Shown here piece after piece: positions 36,580-54,167 of a DNA stretch of 64,000 bases. Under the pieces are notes generated by a model. That model saw nothing but the letters and a program-made list of their open reading frames with translations, had not been told where the DNA came from and did not search any database. This DNA is from Archilochus colubris. Its lineage: Eukaryota; Chordata; Aves; Apodiformes; Trochilidae. How positions within the stretch are numbered: the first letter of the stretch is position 1; each line of letters opens with the position of its first letter. The stretch spans positions 5,609,321 through 5,673,320 of the forward strand of contig CM041108.1 of assembly GCA_023079485.1 (NCBI GenBank), in the 5' to 3' direction. Position numbers and translations under genes: made by a program.

Positions 36580-37560
36580 GCGGTCATTAGCCGCGGCCGC
36601 GCCGTCGGTGCCGGGAGGGCAGAGAAAGGGGTATCCTGGGGGGGCTGCCCGGGGTGTGCGAGGCCAGCAGCCAGCGTGCGGGGGTCCGTGGAGGGGCAGG
36701 TGGTGCTGAGCCCACCGCGGGAGGATGCGCGGTCGGGGGGAGGGCTCAGCTCGGCCCCGCCCGGCGCGGCCCCGCCCGGCGCCGCTCGCCCTCGGCGGGG
36801 GCGGCCAGAGCCCCGCCGCTGCGGGCCAGCACGGACCGGACCGGCACCGTAGCGACCCGCTCCGCCGCCATGGCCCCCGGCTCGCCCGCCGCCGTGCCGT
36901 GCCTACTAACAGCGCTCCTGGGTAAGGGGGGCTGCGGGGGCCGGCTTCTCCCCGGGGACCGGCTCTGCTAACAGCGCGGACCCTGGGGACCCCGCGGCGG
37001 GGTGGCACCGCCGGATTCCAGCCGCCCCCTCGTCTTGCCCGGGGCGTGGGACCCCCGCTCAGCCGCCCCCCTGAAGCCGCTTTGCATCTGCCCCGCCGGG
37101 GGCTCGGCGGCTGCCGCTGCTGCTCTGGTGACTTCCCCGTCCACAGCTGCTAATGCAATAATTATCTCTGCTCCGCAGACGGAGGGTCCTGCCGAAGCAC
37201 TGAGGATAAGTGACTTGTCCAAGGTGACTTCGCAGCCGAGTCTGAGAGCGGACTCTGAAGTCCCCGGCTCCGGCCCCTGCCCTGCCCGCCCCAGCCGCTA
37301 ACATCGCCGGCGCTTTCTTCCGGGAGCACTGCGGCTGCACCCACTTTGCTCTGCTCCGCTCTGCTGCTCCGCGAGCAGGGACCGCTGCTACCTGCCTGCT
37401 CACGCCAGCCGGGGGAATAGCCGTAGGGAAGCAATGCACTGCTTCAGCCCAGCCGCCAGCACGCCCGCCGACAGGTCGTTTTCTTTTTACAGTTCGTTTT
37501 GTAAAACAGCCTTTCGCATGCGCTTCTGCCCGGCGCGGGGACCGACATCCCCTCCTCCTC
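36580..37560. promoter_or_regulatory. SCN4B: CpG island over SCN4B exon 1
   Basis: About 1 kb very rich in G+C and CpG, with repeated GGCGCGGCCCCGCCCGG-type GC boxes at about 36750-36785, 90-120 nt before the SCN4B ATG. This is a typical TATA-less CpG-island promoter running into intron 1. Confidence 0.75.
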
Positions 37561-40500
37561 CCCCTCCTCCCCCTCAGGACTGCTGCTTGGAGCATGACAC
37601 CCAGCCCTGTGCCCAGGGATGCCCGCGACCCCCAGCTGCAGGCTGGAGGAGGGAGTTGTGCCCCTGGCCCCTCCTGGCTGCAGCCCCTGGGGCTGGGTTC
37701 AAGCCCCCTGCATCAGCCCTCGCCCACCGGCTGCACTTCTGCGCCTGTAAGTCGTTCTTGTGTGGACGGGCACAGAGAGCCCGAAACTGACTGCTGCCTT
37801 TGCAGCACTTGCTGTCGGGACACTCCCCCGAGAGACGTTTTAGAGGGCATAGTTCTGAAGTTTTTTTTAAGTGAGCCGGAGGCAAGAGAAGACGTGTAAG
37901 TACCCGGCTCCCTGCAGGATTTGGGTGCTGGTCTCTGGCTGAAAGCACCGAGCTGCTCCGGGCATGGAGCTGGTGGTGGGATGGGACGAGAGACTTGGAG
38001 ATGCTGGTGACCAGGGCACTTGGGGGCCTGTGGTCCAAAGCCTGGAGGTGGAAAGCTTTGAGCCTTCCCAGTGCAATTCTTTCCCATGGCTTTTCAGGTG
38101 GATCCCCTGTGCCCTCTCCATCAGGGCTGTAGTTCCCTGACCGGATTACAAACGGGCTGCAGAAAAAGCAGGGGGCTGCCATCAGCCCGTGGGGCAAAAG
38201 TGTGCTCTGGGCCCTGGCCTGGGCTGCAGGGCTATTTCCGCTGTTGCTGAGGTCACAGGTTGCACACCCAGCCCTGGTGCAAATAGTTCAGGGGCTCCAG
38301 GACCCCTCCTCAGGGGGTCTGCAGAAAGCAGGCAGCCAAGGATGTGGCAGCAGCAAGATCAGCTGCTGCTCCCAGTCTGTTCCCTCTCTCCTGGGGTGCT
38401 TGGAGGTGTGTGTGGGTAGCCTGGAGCCCCCTGGGGAGGGAGGGGTTGCCCTGTGCACTGAAGGTCGGGGCTATTGGGGTACAGAGTGCAGCAGCTTTGG
38501 GCATGTGGCAGCTGGTGGCAGCTGGTGTGGCAGGCTTAGTCAGTAACATCCCAGCTTCCCAATGTGTTTTCCTCTGTGCTTTATTTAGTGGTAACATATC
38601 ACTCCTGCCTTCCTGAAACCACAGCATGACAGGAACAAGATCAGGCTCCTGTCCTGCAGACAGGCTTGAAAGTGTTACAAGCTGCAAGGAATCGTCTTTC
38701 CTGTAAGTAGCTGTCCCCTTGCAGCACCCGGCCTGCCCAGCCATACCTGCAGAGCCAGGCATCCCTCTACTAAGTCATACTCCAGGTAGCAGCATGATTC
38801 CCCTGGGACATGCCTGGCTGTGATGTCCCCTCTGTAGCATCCCCAGGGTCAGCCTTTAGGCCTGAGAGCTGCAGGAGACTTCCATCTGGTGGGAACCCTT
38901 CCCTGAGGTTAGCCAGAGCCTCTCAGGCAAAATGAATGGTGCTTCTTTGTAAAGTTAAGTAACTCCTTCCCTGCAGTGCTTGCAATGCAGCACTGCAGCA
39001 GGGCCCGAAGCCCAGGATGCAGGGCTCTCGTGCTTGGCTTGGGCTGCGACGTGCCTGGGGAGTTGTTAGCACAGGAATGTGTGGGAGAATAAATCAGCAG
39101 CAGAAGCAGCTGCAGAGAGACGCAAATCTGTAGCTGAGAGCTGGGTACCGAAGTTAAGCTGCCAGTGGAGCTGAGGACCAGCTTGTAGCTCTGCCAGGAG
39201 CTGTGTCCCCTTACTTTGGTTGTCAGGCTGCCCAGAGAAAGCTTTGTAGGGCTGGCTGGATCCCTTTAGGGGCTGAGGTCTGTGAAGGGCTAGGACAGTG
39301 CTTTGCTGTTTGTTGTATCACATCTTGTCTGTACCATGCCACACAGGTGAGACAGGGTCCCAGTGAGATGGGGAGTGAGGGTGCTCCTCAGGTCTGGAGC
39401 AAAGCATCCTTGTGTCCTCTGGAAAGGGTTTGTGTGGATGCAGTGGGTCGAGCCCAGTGCACAGGGGTGCAGTTCCCATCTCCTGCATGGGACCTTGGGA
39501 CCTTTCACACATCCCCCTGGCTCTGTACCTGCTCCTGGGTGCATTTCTCCCTGCTAACAGGGAGGTGAGGAGCAGGAGAGCTGTGTTCTGCAGTTTGAAG
39601 GTCATCTGTCAGCTCCAGTGGGAGATGATGCTCTGTAAGGCCGGTGTGAGGGGCTGCAACCCTGGGAGGGGGGACAGCAGGGTGGCAGGCATCCAGGAGA
39701 GCCATGCTCATTAGTGCTCCAGCTCCCTGCTTGGAGAACACAGAGCTCAGCTTTGCTCTGGGCTTCCCCCCACCTTCCTTTTGGGGTTTAGCTGAAGGCC
39801 TTGTGGATAACATGCAAATCAGGGTTTTCATTTGCATACTTTGTCCGTGGTGATAAGATGAACCCACACTGCCTCTGTGGGTGCCAGACAGTGCCTGCCC
39901 TTCCTCCAGGAGCAGGTCCCCTGTCTCTGCCCAGCTGTCCTGGGGTTGAGGACATGCATGGCAGCCTGCCCTGCTAAAGGGGACGAGGGGTAACAAACCC
40001 CTCCTGGGCTCTGCAAACTGGTGCCCATGTGCTGAGACTGTAGGGAGGAGGATGCTGTGGGCTCCTGGCAGAGCTGGGAGCAGGACCCAGGGGGGTGCAA
40101 TGACAAAGTCCTGCTTCCCCCTGGGAGATGATGCTTCAGTCACAGGCTGAGCCACAAATGGTCCCAGGAATCAGTCTTCACCCTATTTCCTTCTGCCTCG
40201 AGGGGACACATCTGCAGCCAGAGCTCTGTGAAGGACTGTGCTGTGTCCTCACTCTCCTTCCCTCTCTCCCTGCCAGGTTTGCACATCTTTGCCATCGCCT
40301 TGGCCTTGGAGGTGTCGGTGGGGAAGACCAACACTGTGATGGCTCTGAATAACTCTGATGTTCTGCTGCCCTGTACCTTCACCACCTGCATAGGCTTTCA
40401 GGACCTCCAGTTCACATGGACTTTCAACTCAACAGAGATGGTGGGTGGCTCCCTGGGCTTTGCCAGCGCGTGTCTGTGTGCAGAGATGGGGCAGGGCGCT

Positions 40501-41338
40501 GGGTGGGGAGCCCCAGCCTCCTCCCTGCCTGGGGTTGTTGGGATCCCAGCTGACCCCCCCATCCTGCATCCTTTGTGCTGCAGATTTACCATGGCAGAAT
40601 AAAGAGCAAATCTTCAGAGCCCTTCCTTGTGGGGCGCAACCCGCGCGTCGAATTCGTCGGCTCAACGACCGGGAAGGACAACAACATCTCCATTGTCCTG
40701 AGGAGTGTGGAGTTCAGTGATGCTGGGAAATACACCTGCCACGTCAAGAACCCCAAGGAGAGGAACGCGCAGCACAATGCCACCATCATCCTCACGGTGG
40801 TCCACAAAAGTAAGTGCTGGTCACGGCCATGGTGCCCTGTGAGTGGCACTGGGACCACGGGGATGCAAACCTCTGCTGTTCCCACCTCAGCTCGTTGTTG
40901 TGGTAATGGTGTGTGTGGGGTCCTGGCTTCTTGGAGGTTGGGGGCCAGCAGCTGGTGGAGGGTCTCTCTGCATTCCTGGGCCCCTCAGCAGCTTCTCTCC
41001 TGCAGTGGTGGAGACAGACAACACTGTGACACTCATCATCGTGGGCGTTGTGGGGGGGCTCATCGGCCTCCTCATCCTCTTCATGCTCATCAAGAGGGTA
41101 GTCCTGTTTATCATCAAGAAGATCCAGGATGGAAAGTGAGTGCCGGTGCTGCTGCTGCGGGATGGGGCTGCAGGGGGCCGGGGTGGTGGTGTGAGGATCG
41201 GGGGGTGCCTGGGGGCTGTCAGCTGGCCCTGTGCTCTCCCCCAGGAAGGAATGTCTCGTGAGCTCGTCAGGCAACGACAACACCGAGAACGGCTTGGCCG
41301 GCTCCAAGGCAGAAGAAAAAGCACCCTCGAAGGCATGA
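36870..41338 (+). CDS. SCN4B: Voltage-gated sodium channel beta-4 subunit (5 exons)
   Basis: An auxiliary Nav subunit that in mammals supports resurgent current. Exons are 36870-36921, 40277-40440, 40584-40809, 41006-41135 and 41245-41338, giving 666 nt and 221 residues with phases 1, 0, 1 and 2. The start is in a Kozak context (GCCGCCATGG). The signal peptide is about residues 1-28. The V domain has C50 and C124, with FSDAGKYTCHVKNPKERN matching mammalian beta-4. The family's alpha-linking cysteine is kept as C55 (CTFTTC). The transmembrane segment is about 156-177. It is followed by KRVVLFIIKKIQDGK, the position of the mammalian open-channel-blocking peptide, then KECLVSSSGNDNTENGL, near-identical to mammals. 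The exon sizes 164/226/130 equal those of JAML. Identification is secure. Confidence 0.96.
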
Positions 41339-42399
41339 AACAGCATCCCCAGAGCCCCAGCCTGCCCGAGTGGGAGGGTGGGCAGGGGATGAGTCTTCCC
41401 CTTTTGTTTTCTTTCCAAACTGCCAACGCTTGAGACATGTTTCTATATTACACACGTGCCTGCAACCTGCACTGCTTCTCGGAAAGGACTTCAGCTGCCA
41501 GGAGGACTGGGAGCTGCTTGTGCATTCAGACTGGGATGCTACAGGGACAAGGAGTGCCACCTGTTCCACTCTGAGCAAAGGCAAGAGGGTGCCGGGCAGG
41601 CGGGGAAGCTGGGGAGCTGCTCTGGGGGTGGGGGGCAGCCGGGGGTCCTGGCATCCTTGGGGGGCAGGTGGTGTCTTGTCTGCCTGTGGTGATGCTGAGT
41701 TGGGGCAGGCAGGAGCTGCCTGCTTGGGACGGAGGGTTTCTGGAGCAGAGCAGGGATGCAGATGTAGGGGTGGAGGCTCCTGTCTTCCCTGCTTCCTCAG
41801 GGGTCCGGGGCAGGAGGAAGGAGAGAGGCAGGGCTGCTGCTTTGAGGGGCTTGGCTTCAGCTCTCCTGCTAAGCACACTTGAGAACTAAACCAGTGCACA
41901 GCCCGTTGCTGCTGGGGCTGTCATCTCATCCCAGCAGAGCTGGGTGCTGTGCTCCCATGGGGCAGGCTGGCCCTGAGGAGCCACAGCTCCTCCCGTGGCA
42001 GGGCTGGGGGCTCCAGTGGCCAGGAGCAGGTGCTGGCCGTGGTGGGACACGGCAGCGTGGAGCTCCACATTTCACACTCGCTTTGCCCCTGCATCTCCTG
42101 TTAGCCTTTTGGGGAGACATTCCCAGGGTTTGTGCTGCTGCTCTTGCTCGCCCTCTCCTCTTTTCCCAGCTCAGCACTCAGAGCAGCAATGCTTTCAGGG
42201 CTGGCTCACCAAGGCTGAACTTGTTACACGGATGGTTTTATATTGGGCTCCCGTGGGAGAACAGCTGAGCACCTCTCCCTTCACCCACAGCAAAATGTGG
42301 CACCCCATCCCCAAAGCAGGGAGGGGGGAGCATGGCCAAGCTCTGGGGAAGGGAGCCGGGCTGGGGTTGTCCCAGATGGTCCCAGGCCTGCCACCGTCC

Positions 42400-42555
42400 C
42401 GCTGGGTGACCTTGGGCAAGTCGCTCTGCCTCTCCATGCCTCAGTTTCCCCATCTGTAAAATGGGGATAATAATACTGCTCTACCTCACAGGGGTTGTTG
42501 TGAGGCTTCCTTGGCTAACGTTTGTGAAGCACTTTCAGGTCCTTGGATGAGGGGT
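42400..42555 (+). repeat. MIR-type (CORE-SINE) element in SCN4B 3' region
   Basis: The sequence follows the recalled MIR consensus closely and in order: GTGACCTTGGGCAAGT, CTCAGTTTCCCCATCTGTAA, ATGGGGATAATAATA, CTACCTCACAGGG, TTGTTGTGAGG, then GTGAAGCACTTT and a decayed tail. The element is on the plus strand, about 1.1 kb after the SCN4B stop and before its likely polyadenylation signal, so it is probably transcribed in the 3' UTR. A SINE-tail-like stretch (GAAAGGCACTCTGGAAATGC...) recurs at about 43179-43211. Confidence 0.85.
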
Positions 42556-43798
42556 GCCACAGAAAGCCACAGGGTCTTTGCAGCAGGGGGGAACCCAGCC
42601 CCTTCCCAAGGGCTGTAGCAGGATGTGGGATGTGAAGGGAATGAGCTGTGACTGAGATTGGCAGTGTCCTTCACAGTGTGATTTGTTCTCTCTTTCTCCT
42701 TCATTTTTGGGGACTGCCAGGGAAGCTGCAGGATGTGCAGCTCCCCCATCCCCACTGGAAATTGGGAATCAAAGCTGAGCAGTGATGTCCCTGGCTGCGG
42801 GGGGGCTTGCACCCTGACGGAGCTGAATGTAGGTGGGGATTTGGTGGGAAGGCAGAGGAGGAAAGGTTTGGTTCTACCTTTCTTGGTAGAGTGGGAGAGG
42901 TCAGATCCCACCTGCCTGTTTGTGGGGCTGGTAGTACAGGAGCACCTTGGAGCTTCCCTTTGGGTTTGGGGACACCCGCTGGAGCGTGGTCGGGTGTTTG
43001 GGACAGGAGACAAGCACAGGCACGCACCCCTGGCAGGTTTCTATGGATACTGGGGAGATGGGCAAGTGGGAGTCAGGTCCTCAGGATCCCAGTCCCCTCT
43101 CCTGGGGGCAGCAAATCTGACCTCTTTCACAGGAGGTGTGAGGCTGCCTGCACCCGGTTTTGAAGTGCTCCTGGAGTGAAAGGCACTCTGGAAATGCAAA
43201 GTATTGTTAACATCCCATTGTCATACATGAAAGTCTGGGCAGGGAGGTGTGAAACCTCCTCATAGACCCAAGACCCCCCACCCAGCCCATCCTTGGAGGA
43301 GATCTCCCATGGGAGAGGAGAGTGAGGGGAGGAAGGGATATTTTTTAAAGAACTATTTTTAGCTATCCTAAGCAGTTGGCCTTTTTTAGACGGTATCTGG
43401 ACCCCGTTCCACTTACCACAGGATATGCAATGCTCTACTATGCATGGATTACTCCTCTGGCTTACTGGGAAGAGTCACCATGACCAGCTCTGAGCTGTGA
43501 CTCCATACATCCGTGTCCGGGAGCCGCACGCAGCGCGGGGGGAGCGGGATGGTTGGGGACCCTGTGCCGGCTCCTGGGGGGTCCCCCACGGTCACAGGGG
43601 CTTCGGGGGGTTCCTGGGACGTGCAGGGAGAAGGCTGTGATGCAGGTGTGTGCTGCGACAGACACGTATGTGTGTAAGCATCTGTAAATACATGTAGGAG
43701 ATACCTGCGAACAAGCACAGGGTGCGGGTGACATTCTGTGTGATGACTGACAGCACATTTTTGCACTGTAGAGGTTTAGTTAGCTTTGCCTTGAATGA

Positions 43799-43804
43799 AA
43801 TAAA
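43799..43804 (+). terminator. SCN4B: AATAAA polyadenylation signal of SCN4B
   Basis: AATAAA about 2.46 kb after the stop. The flanking sequence is A/T-rich with TTTATGTTTACT just downstream, unlike the GC-rich body of the UTR. A long 3' UTR is also seen in mammalian SCN4B. Confidence 0.6.
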
Positions 43805-43944
43805 CTTTATGTTTACTAGAGAAACTAGATCTGGTTTCGGGTTGCTGTGGGTGTCTGTTCAGGCTTACCGTGGCTCCCCTGGGTGCACACAAAGCAGCAG
43901 TGGTTCCCACAGGTGCTGAGTGCAGGCTGTGTCCTTCCTCTGTG

Positions 43945-44012
43945 GTTACTCACCCCAGGGGGATCCCTGCCTGGAAAAGAGGATCACTGCCTGGAAAACA
44001 GGATCCCTCCCT
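43945..44012. repeat. Short imperfect tandem repeat
   Basis: About three copies of a roughly 20-nt unit of the form GGATCcCTGCCTGGAAAA, just past the SCN4B 3' end. This is minor. Confidence 0.6.
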
Positions 44013-44291
44013 GCCCTGTTGCATGGGAACGGGCCTGATTTCTACTGGGACTCGCAGTAGTTGGAAGTGAGCTAATTCTGATGAGCTTGTGTGGGGTCAT
44101 GGACAAGGTCCACGCTGAACTTTCTTCATTGTGTACAGGAACAGCTTGTCCACAAGAGCCAGCAGAATAACCCTGCCTGGGGTTGGGAAAGCAGCTCCAG
44201 CACGTGGTGCAGGGTAGAGGGGGAAAAGAAAAACCCTGCAAAGAAGAGGGGCAAAGCCTTCAGAGGCTGCATGTAAAAACAAATATTTTCT

Positions 44292-44297
44292 TTTAAT
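44292..44297 (-). terminator. TMPRSS4: ATTAAA, candidate TMPRSS4 polyadenylation signal
   Basis: ATTAAA on the minus strand, about 375 nt past the TMPRSS4 stop codon. No minus-strand AATAAA was seen nearer the stop. SCN4B and TMPRSS4 are convergent, so their 3' ends lie within about 0.5 kb of each other. Confidence 0.45.
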
Positions 44298-44670
44298 GGG
44301 GATACTCTACAGCACATACATCGTTTCTCTCTGTATAACAGTAGTGAGCAAACAGCAGCTTAGCCCCACAGGAGCCTTCCTGCCATAGCAAGGGCAGCAC
44401 AGGGCAATAAATTATTGTCTTTCCGGCAGGGAGTGCGAGCTGGTCGGATTCCTTCACGCTATGGGTGGCCATTGACTCCGAGCCACCCTTGTCCTCCTTG
44501 GCTGCCCCTGAGCTGCTGCATCCCAGCTGAACAGGGAGGGTTGGGGAGGCAGCGCTCAACTCTTGAGCCTGCGGATCCAATTCCCAGCTGCTGCCAGAGC
44601 TGAGACAGCCACGTGTTGGAGGGACAGGGAAGGAGGCTTGGGAAGAGGGGCAGACCTGTCCCGGCAGGTC

Positions 44671-51897
<7,227 letters not shown>

Positions 51898-52029
51898 GCT
51901 CCTCTCCTGATAAGAAGAGAAACCACAGCCATCCCGCTCTTTGTCCCTCTCTTCCGCGTTGTTTTTAAACTGAGATTGCAGTAGGTGGAGGAGGAAAGGA
52001 GAAGAGTTTATGTATGAGGGTGCCAGACC

Positions 52030-52035
52030 ATTATA
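52030..52035 (-). promoter_or_regulatory. TMPRSS4: TATA-like box upstream of TMPRSS4 exon 1
   Basis: CATATAATGG on the minus strand, about 135 nt before the proposed TMPRSS4 ATG. This implies a start near 52000 and a 5' UTR of about 100 nt. GATAAG-type sites occur at about 51907 and inside exon 1. The spacing makes exon 1 a credible true first exon. Confidence 0.45.
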
Positions 52036-52039
52036 TGCT

Positions 52040-54167
52040 CCTTGGGTCACTCTGCTCTGTGTGTTCTTGCACAGCCCCTCTGTGCTCCAGACAGCACTGG
52101 GGTGAAGTTAAAAGGAAAAGGAGCAGTGGTGGTGGTGGCATGTCACCTCGGGGTCACATCCACCATGCTGTGGATTGCCAGGGGGCTGCAGGGCTCTGCA
52201 AGGGGGGCTACAGGGCCAGCCCAGGGGTGTCTAGCCTCTCCCCTTGCCATCCCCCATCCCTTGTCAGAGCAGCAGCCCTGGGTTGCAGGAGCTCACTGCT
52301 GTTGCTCAAAGGTGGGGCAGGGTGGGTTTGAGGTTAGAGACCCTCAGTCCAGCTGGGTGAAGGTGTGTGTGGGGAGAAGGTTGGGGTCAGGGAGGTTGTG
52401 GCTGCAGTTGGCCCTGCTGGCAGCAAAGCCTGGCCTTGTGCTGCGGGATCATGCTGGAAGTGGTGGGTGTGCAGCTAATTACCCTCTCTCCTCCGTGTAT
52501 AATCAAGCTTTCCCAATGGCTGCTGCTGCTGCCAGGTCTGTGCTGTGCCAGCAGGGAGCCTGTGAAGTGTCCTGGGGAGCTGTGCCACTGCTGTATCCAC
52601 CAGCCCTGCCACAGCAGGGACCCTGCCCTGAGAACCCCGCAGGCTGACCAGGGATCTCGGCAGCTAAGTGTGGCTCTGGAGGTAAGGGACACTTCCCCTG
52701 GTGAGGGTCCAGCCTCCTCGGGAGGTGTGAGGACCCTGGCTGGCTGGGCTCCTGCCCACACAGTCCATGTGATGCCCTGAGAGGGAGGGCAGGAGGATGG
52801 CATGGATGCTGTGGAAGGGACAGCAGCATGGCAGCATCTGTGGGGTGGGAGGTGGCACGGTGGGGAGAGGTTCTTCCTTCTTTGAGGTTAAGCAAATGCT
52901 TTGAGGAAGCAGCTGGGGTTTGAAGATGTTGTGTCACAGCCTGCGGGGCTTTGCTTCCTGGAGTGCGGCTGCGTTTCCAGCCTGTCACCCTTCCCGGACT
53001 GTCACCCTTCTCTGGCCTCTTGTGTCTGTCACCCAGCCATGACACAGGGTTCTGGGCACCCTGTCTGGGGTCAGGCAGGGGCCAGGCAGGGCTGGCCCAG
53101 GGCTTTGTGCAGCCGTGAGCCTCCCCAAGCCACAAGCACAAACACCCTGTCCCTTTCCACTGCCTGGCAAGGAGCAGTCTCAGCTTCTCTGTCCTGCCCT
53201 GGGGTAGGGTGCATCTTGGGGGGTGCACATCATCTCCTCAGCATCTCCCTAGCTCTGCATCCCACCCTTCCCCACCAGCATCCCCATGTGTCCCAGGCAT
53301 TGGTGCAGGGCTGTATGGGGGCTTGGGTCCTGCCTGTCCCCATGCTGGGGCACAGAACATTCAGAGGCTGTGGCTGGCAAAGTGTGTGCAAAGAGGAGGT
53401 TTCTGGGGGGGAAGGAGGGATTTTTCTCCTGGCTGCCCTGTTTCCAAGCTGTTAATGATTATCTCTGTTTTCTACCTTCTTGCAGCTGTGGGAGATGGTT
53501 CCCCCCCTGTTGGCAAGCAGACACCTAACCCTGTGGCTATAGGCTTTGAAATGATCAAACACAGATGTAAGTGCATTGAACTGGGAGGTTTCCTGGGGGG
53601 CCGTGGGTGATGGGGAACACCCTGGGGTCCTGCCCTCACCCTGCACAAAGCCATAGTCTTAGTGGCCATCCCCAAACACCCAAACCCCAGCTCTCTGTGG
53701 GACCTTGCTCCGGGCTGCTTCTCCTTGCCAGGAGGTGGCAGTCAGAGGACACATCTGCTCAGACACCTTTCCAGGGCTGGACACTGCTGTGTCCATAGTG
53801 TTCCTGCCCATCAGGCTCCCAGCATCACCAGTGCAGCCTGTGCCACCGGGAGGGCAGAGCTGCTGGCACGGGCAGGCACTGCACCTTCCCGGTGTGGGTG
53901 TGGGTGTGGGGCTGGGCTGGGTGCAGCCATCCCACACTGTGTCCCATCCGATACACGGGGAGTGGTGCCTGCCAGAGCAACTCTGCTTTCTCCCCTGGGA
54001 ACCAGTTCAACCAGTGGGCGAGGACCGGTGCCCAGCCTTGCAGTGGCACAGGCAGTGAGGAGGCTGTGTCACCGGGAGAGGAGGGATCAGGCAGGACGTG
54101 CCAGGTTCTGGTGCACTCTGGGCTGTGCCGGGAGCAGGTCCTGCAGCACGGTGTTGGACACCAGGAC
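52040..54167. promoter_or_regulatory. Divergent TMPRSS4 / SMIM35-like intergenic region
   Basis: About 2.3 kb separates two start codons pointing away from each other. It is GC-rich without a clear CpG island. It includes one exon-like segment on plus (53486-53566), listed separately, and a short GTGTGG repeat near 53894. Confidence 0.4.
53486..53566 (+). other. Orphan exon-like segment with strong splice sites
   Basis: An 81-nt segment is bounded by an excellent acceptor (pyrimidine-rich, ending TTCTTGCAG) and an excellent donor (GAT|GTAAGT) on the plus strand. One of its three frames is open. It lies 600 nt upstream of the SMIM35-like first coding exon, so it could be a 5' UTR exon of that gene or an unrecognised alternative exon. 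The peptide matches no family that I know. Confidence 0.3.

Larger units (their letters stand above)
32471..36580. other. SCN2B-SCN4B intergenic region
   Basis: Four kilobases of GC-rich DNA without a splice-bounded coding segment. It contains a G15 homopolymer and a 17-bp minisatellite, listed separately. A 355-codon open frame on minus (32934-34001) is rich in Pro, Ser, Leu and Cys and looks like a by-product of GC-rich, stop-poor sequence. Confidence 0.45.
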
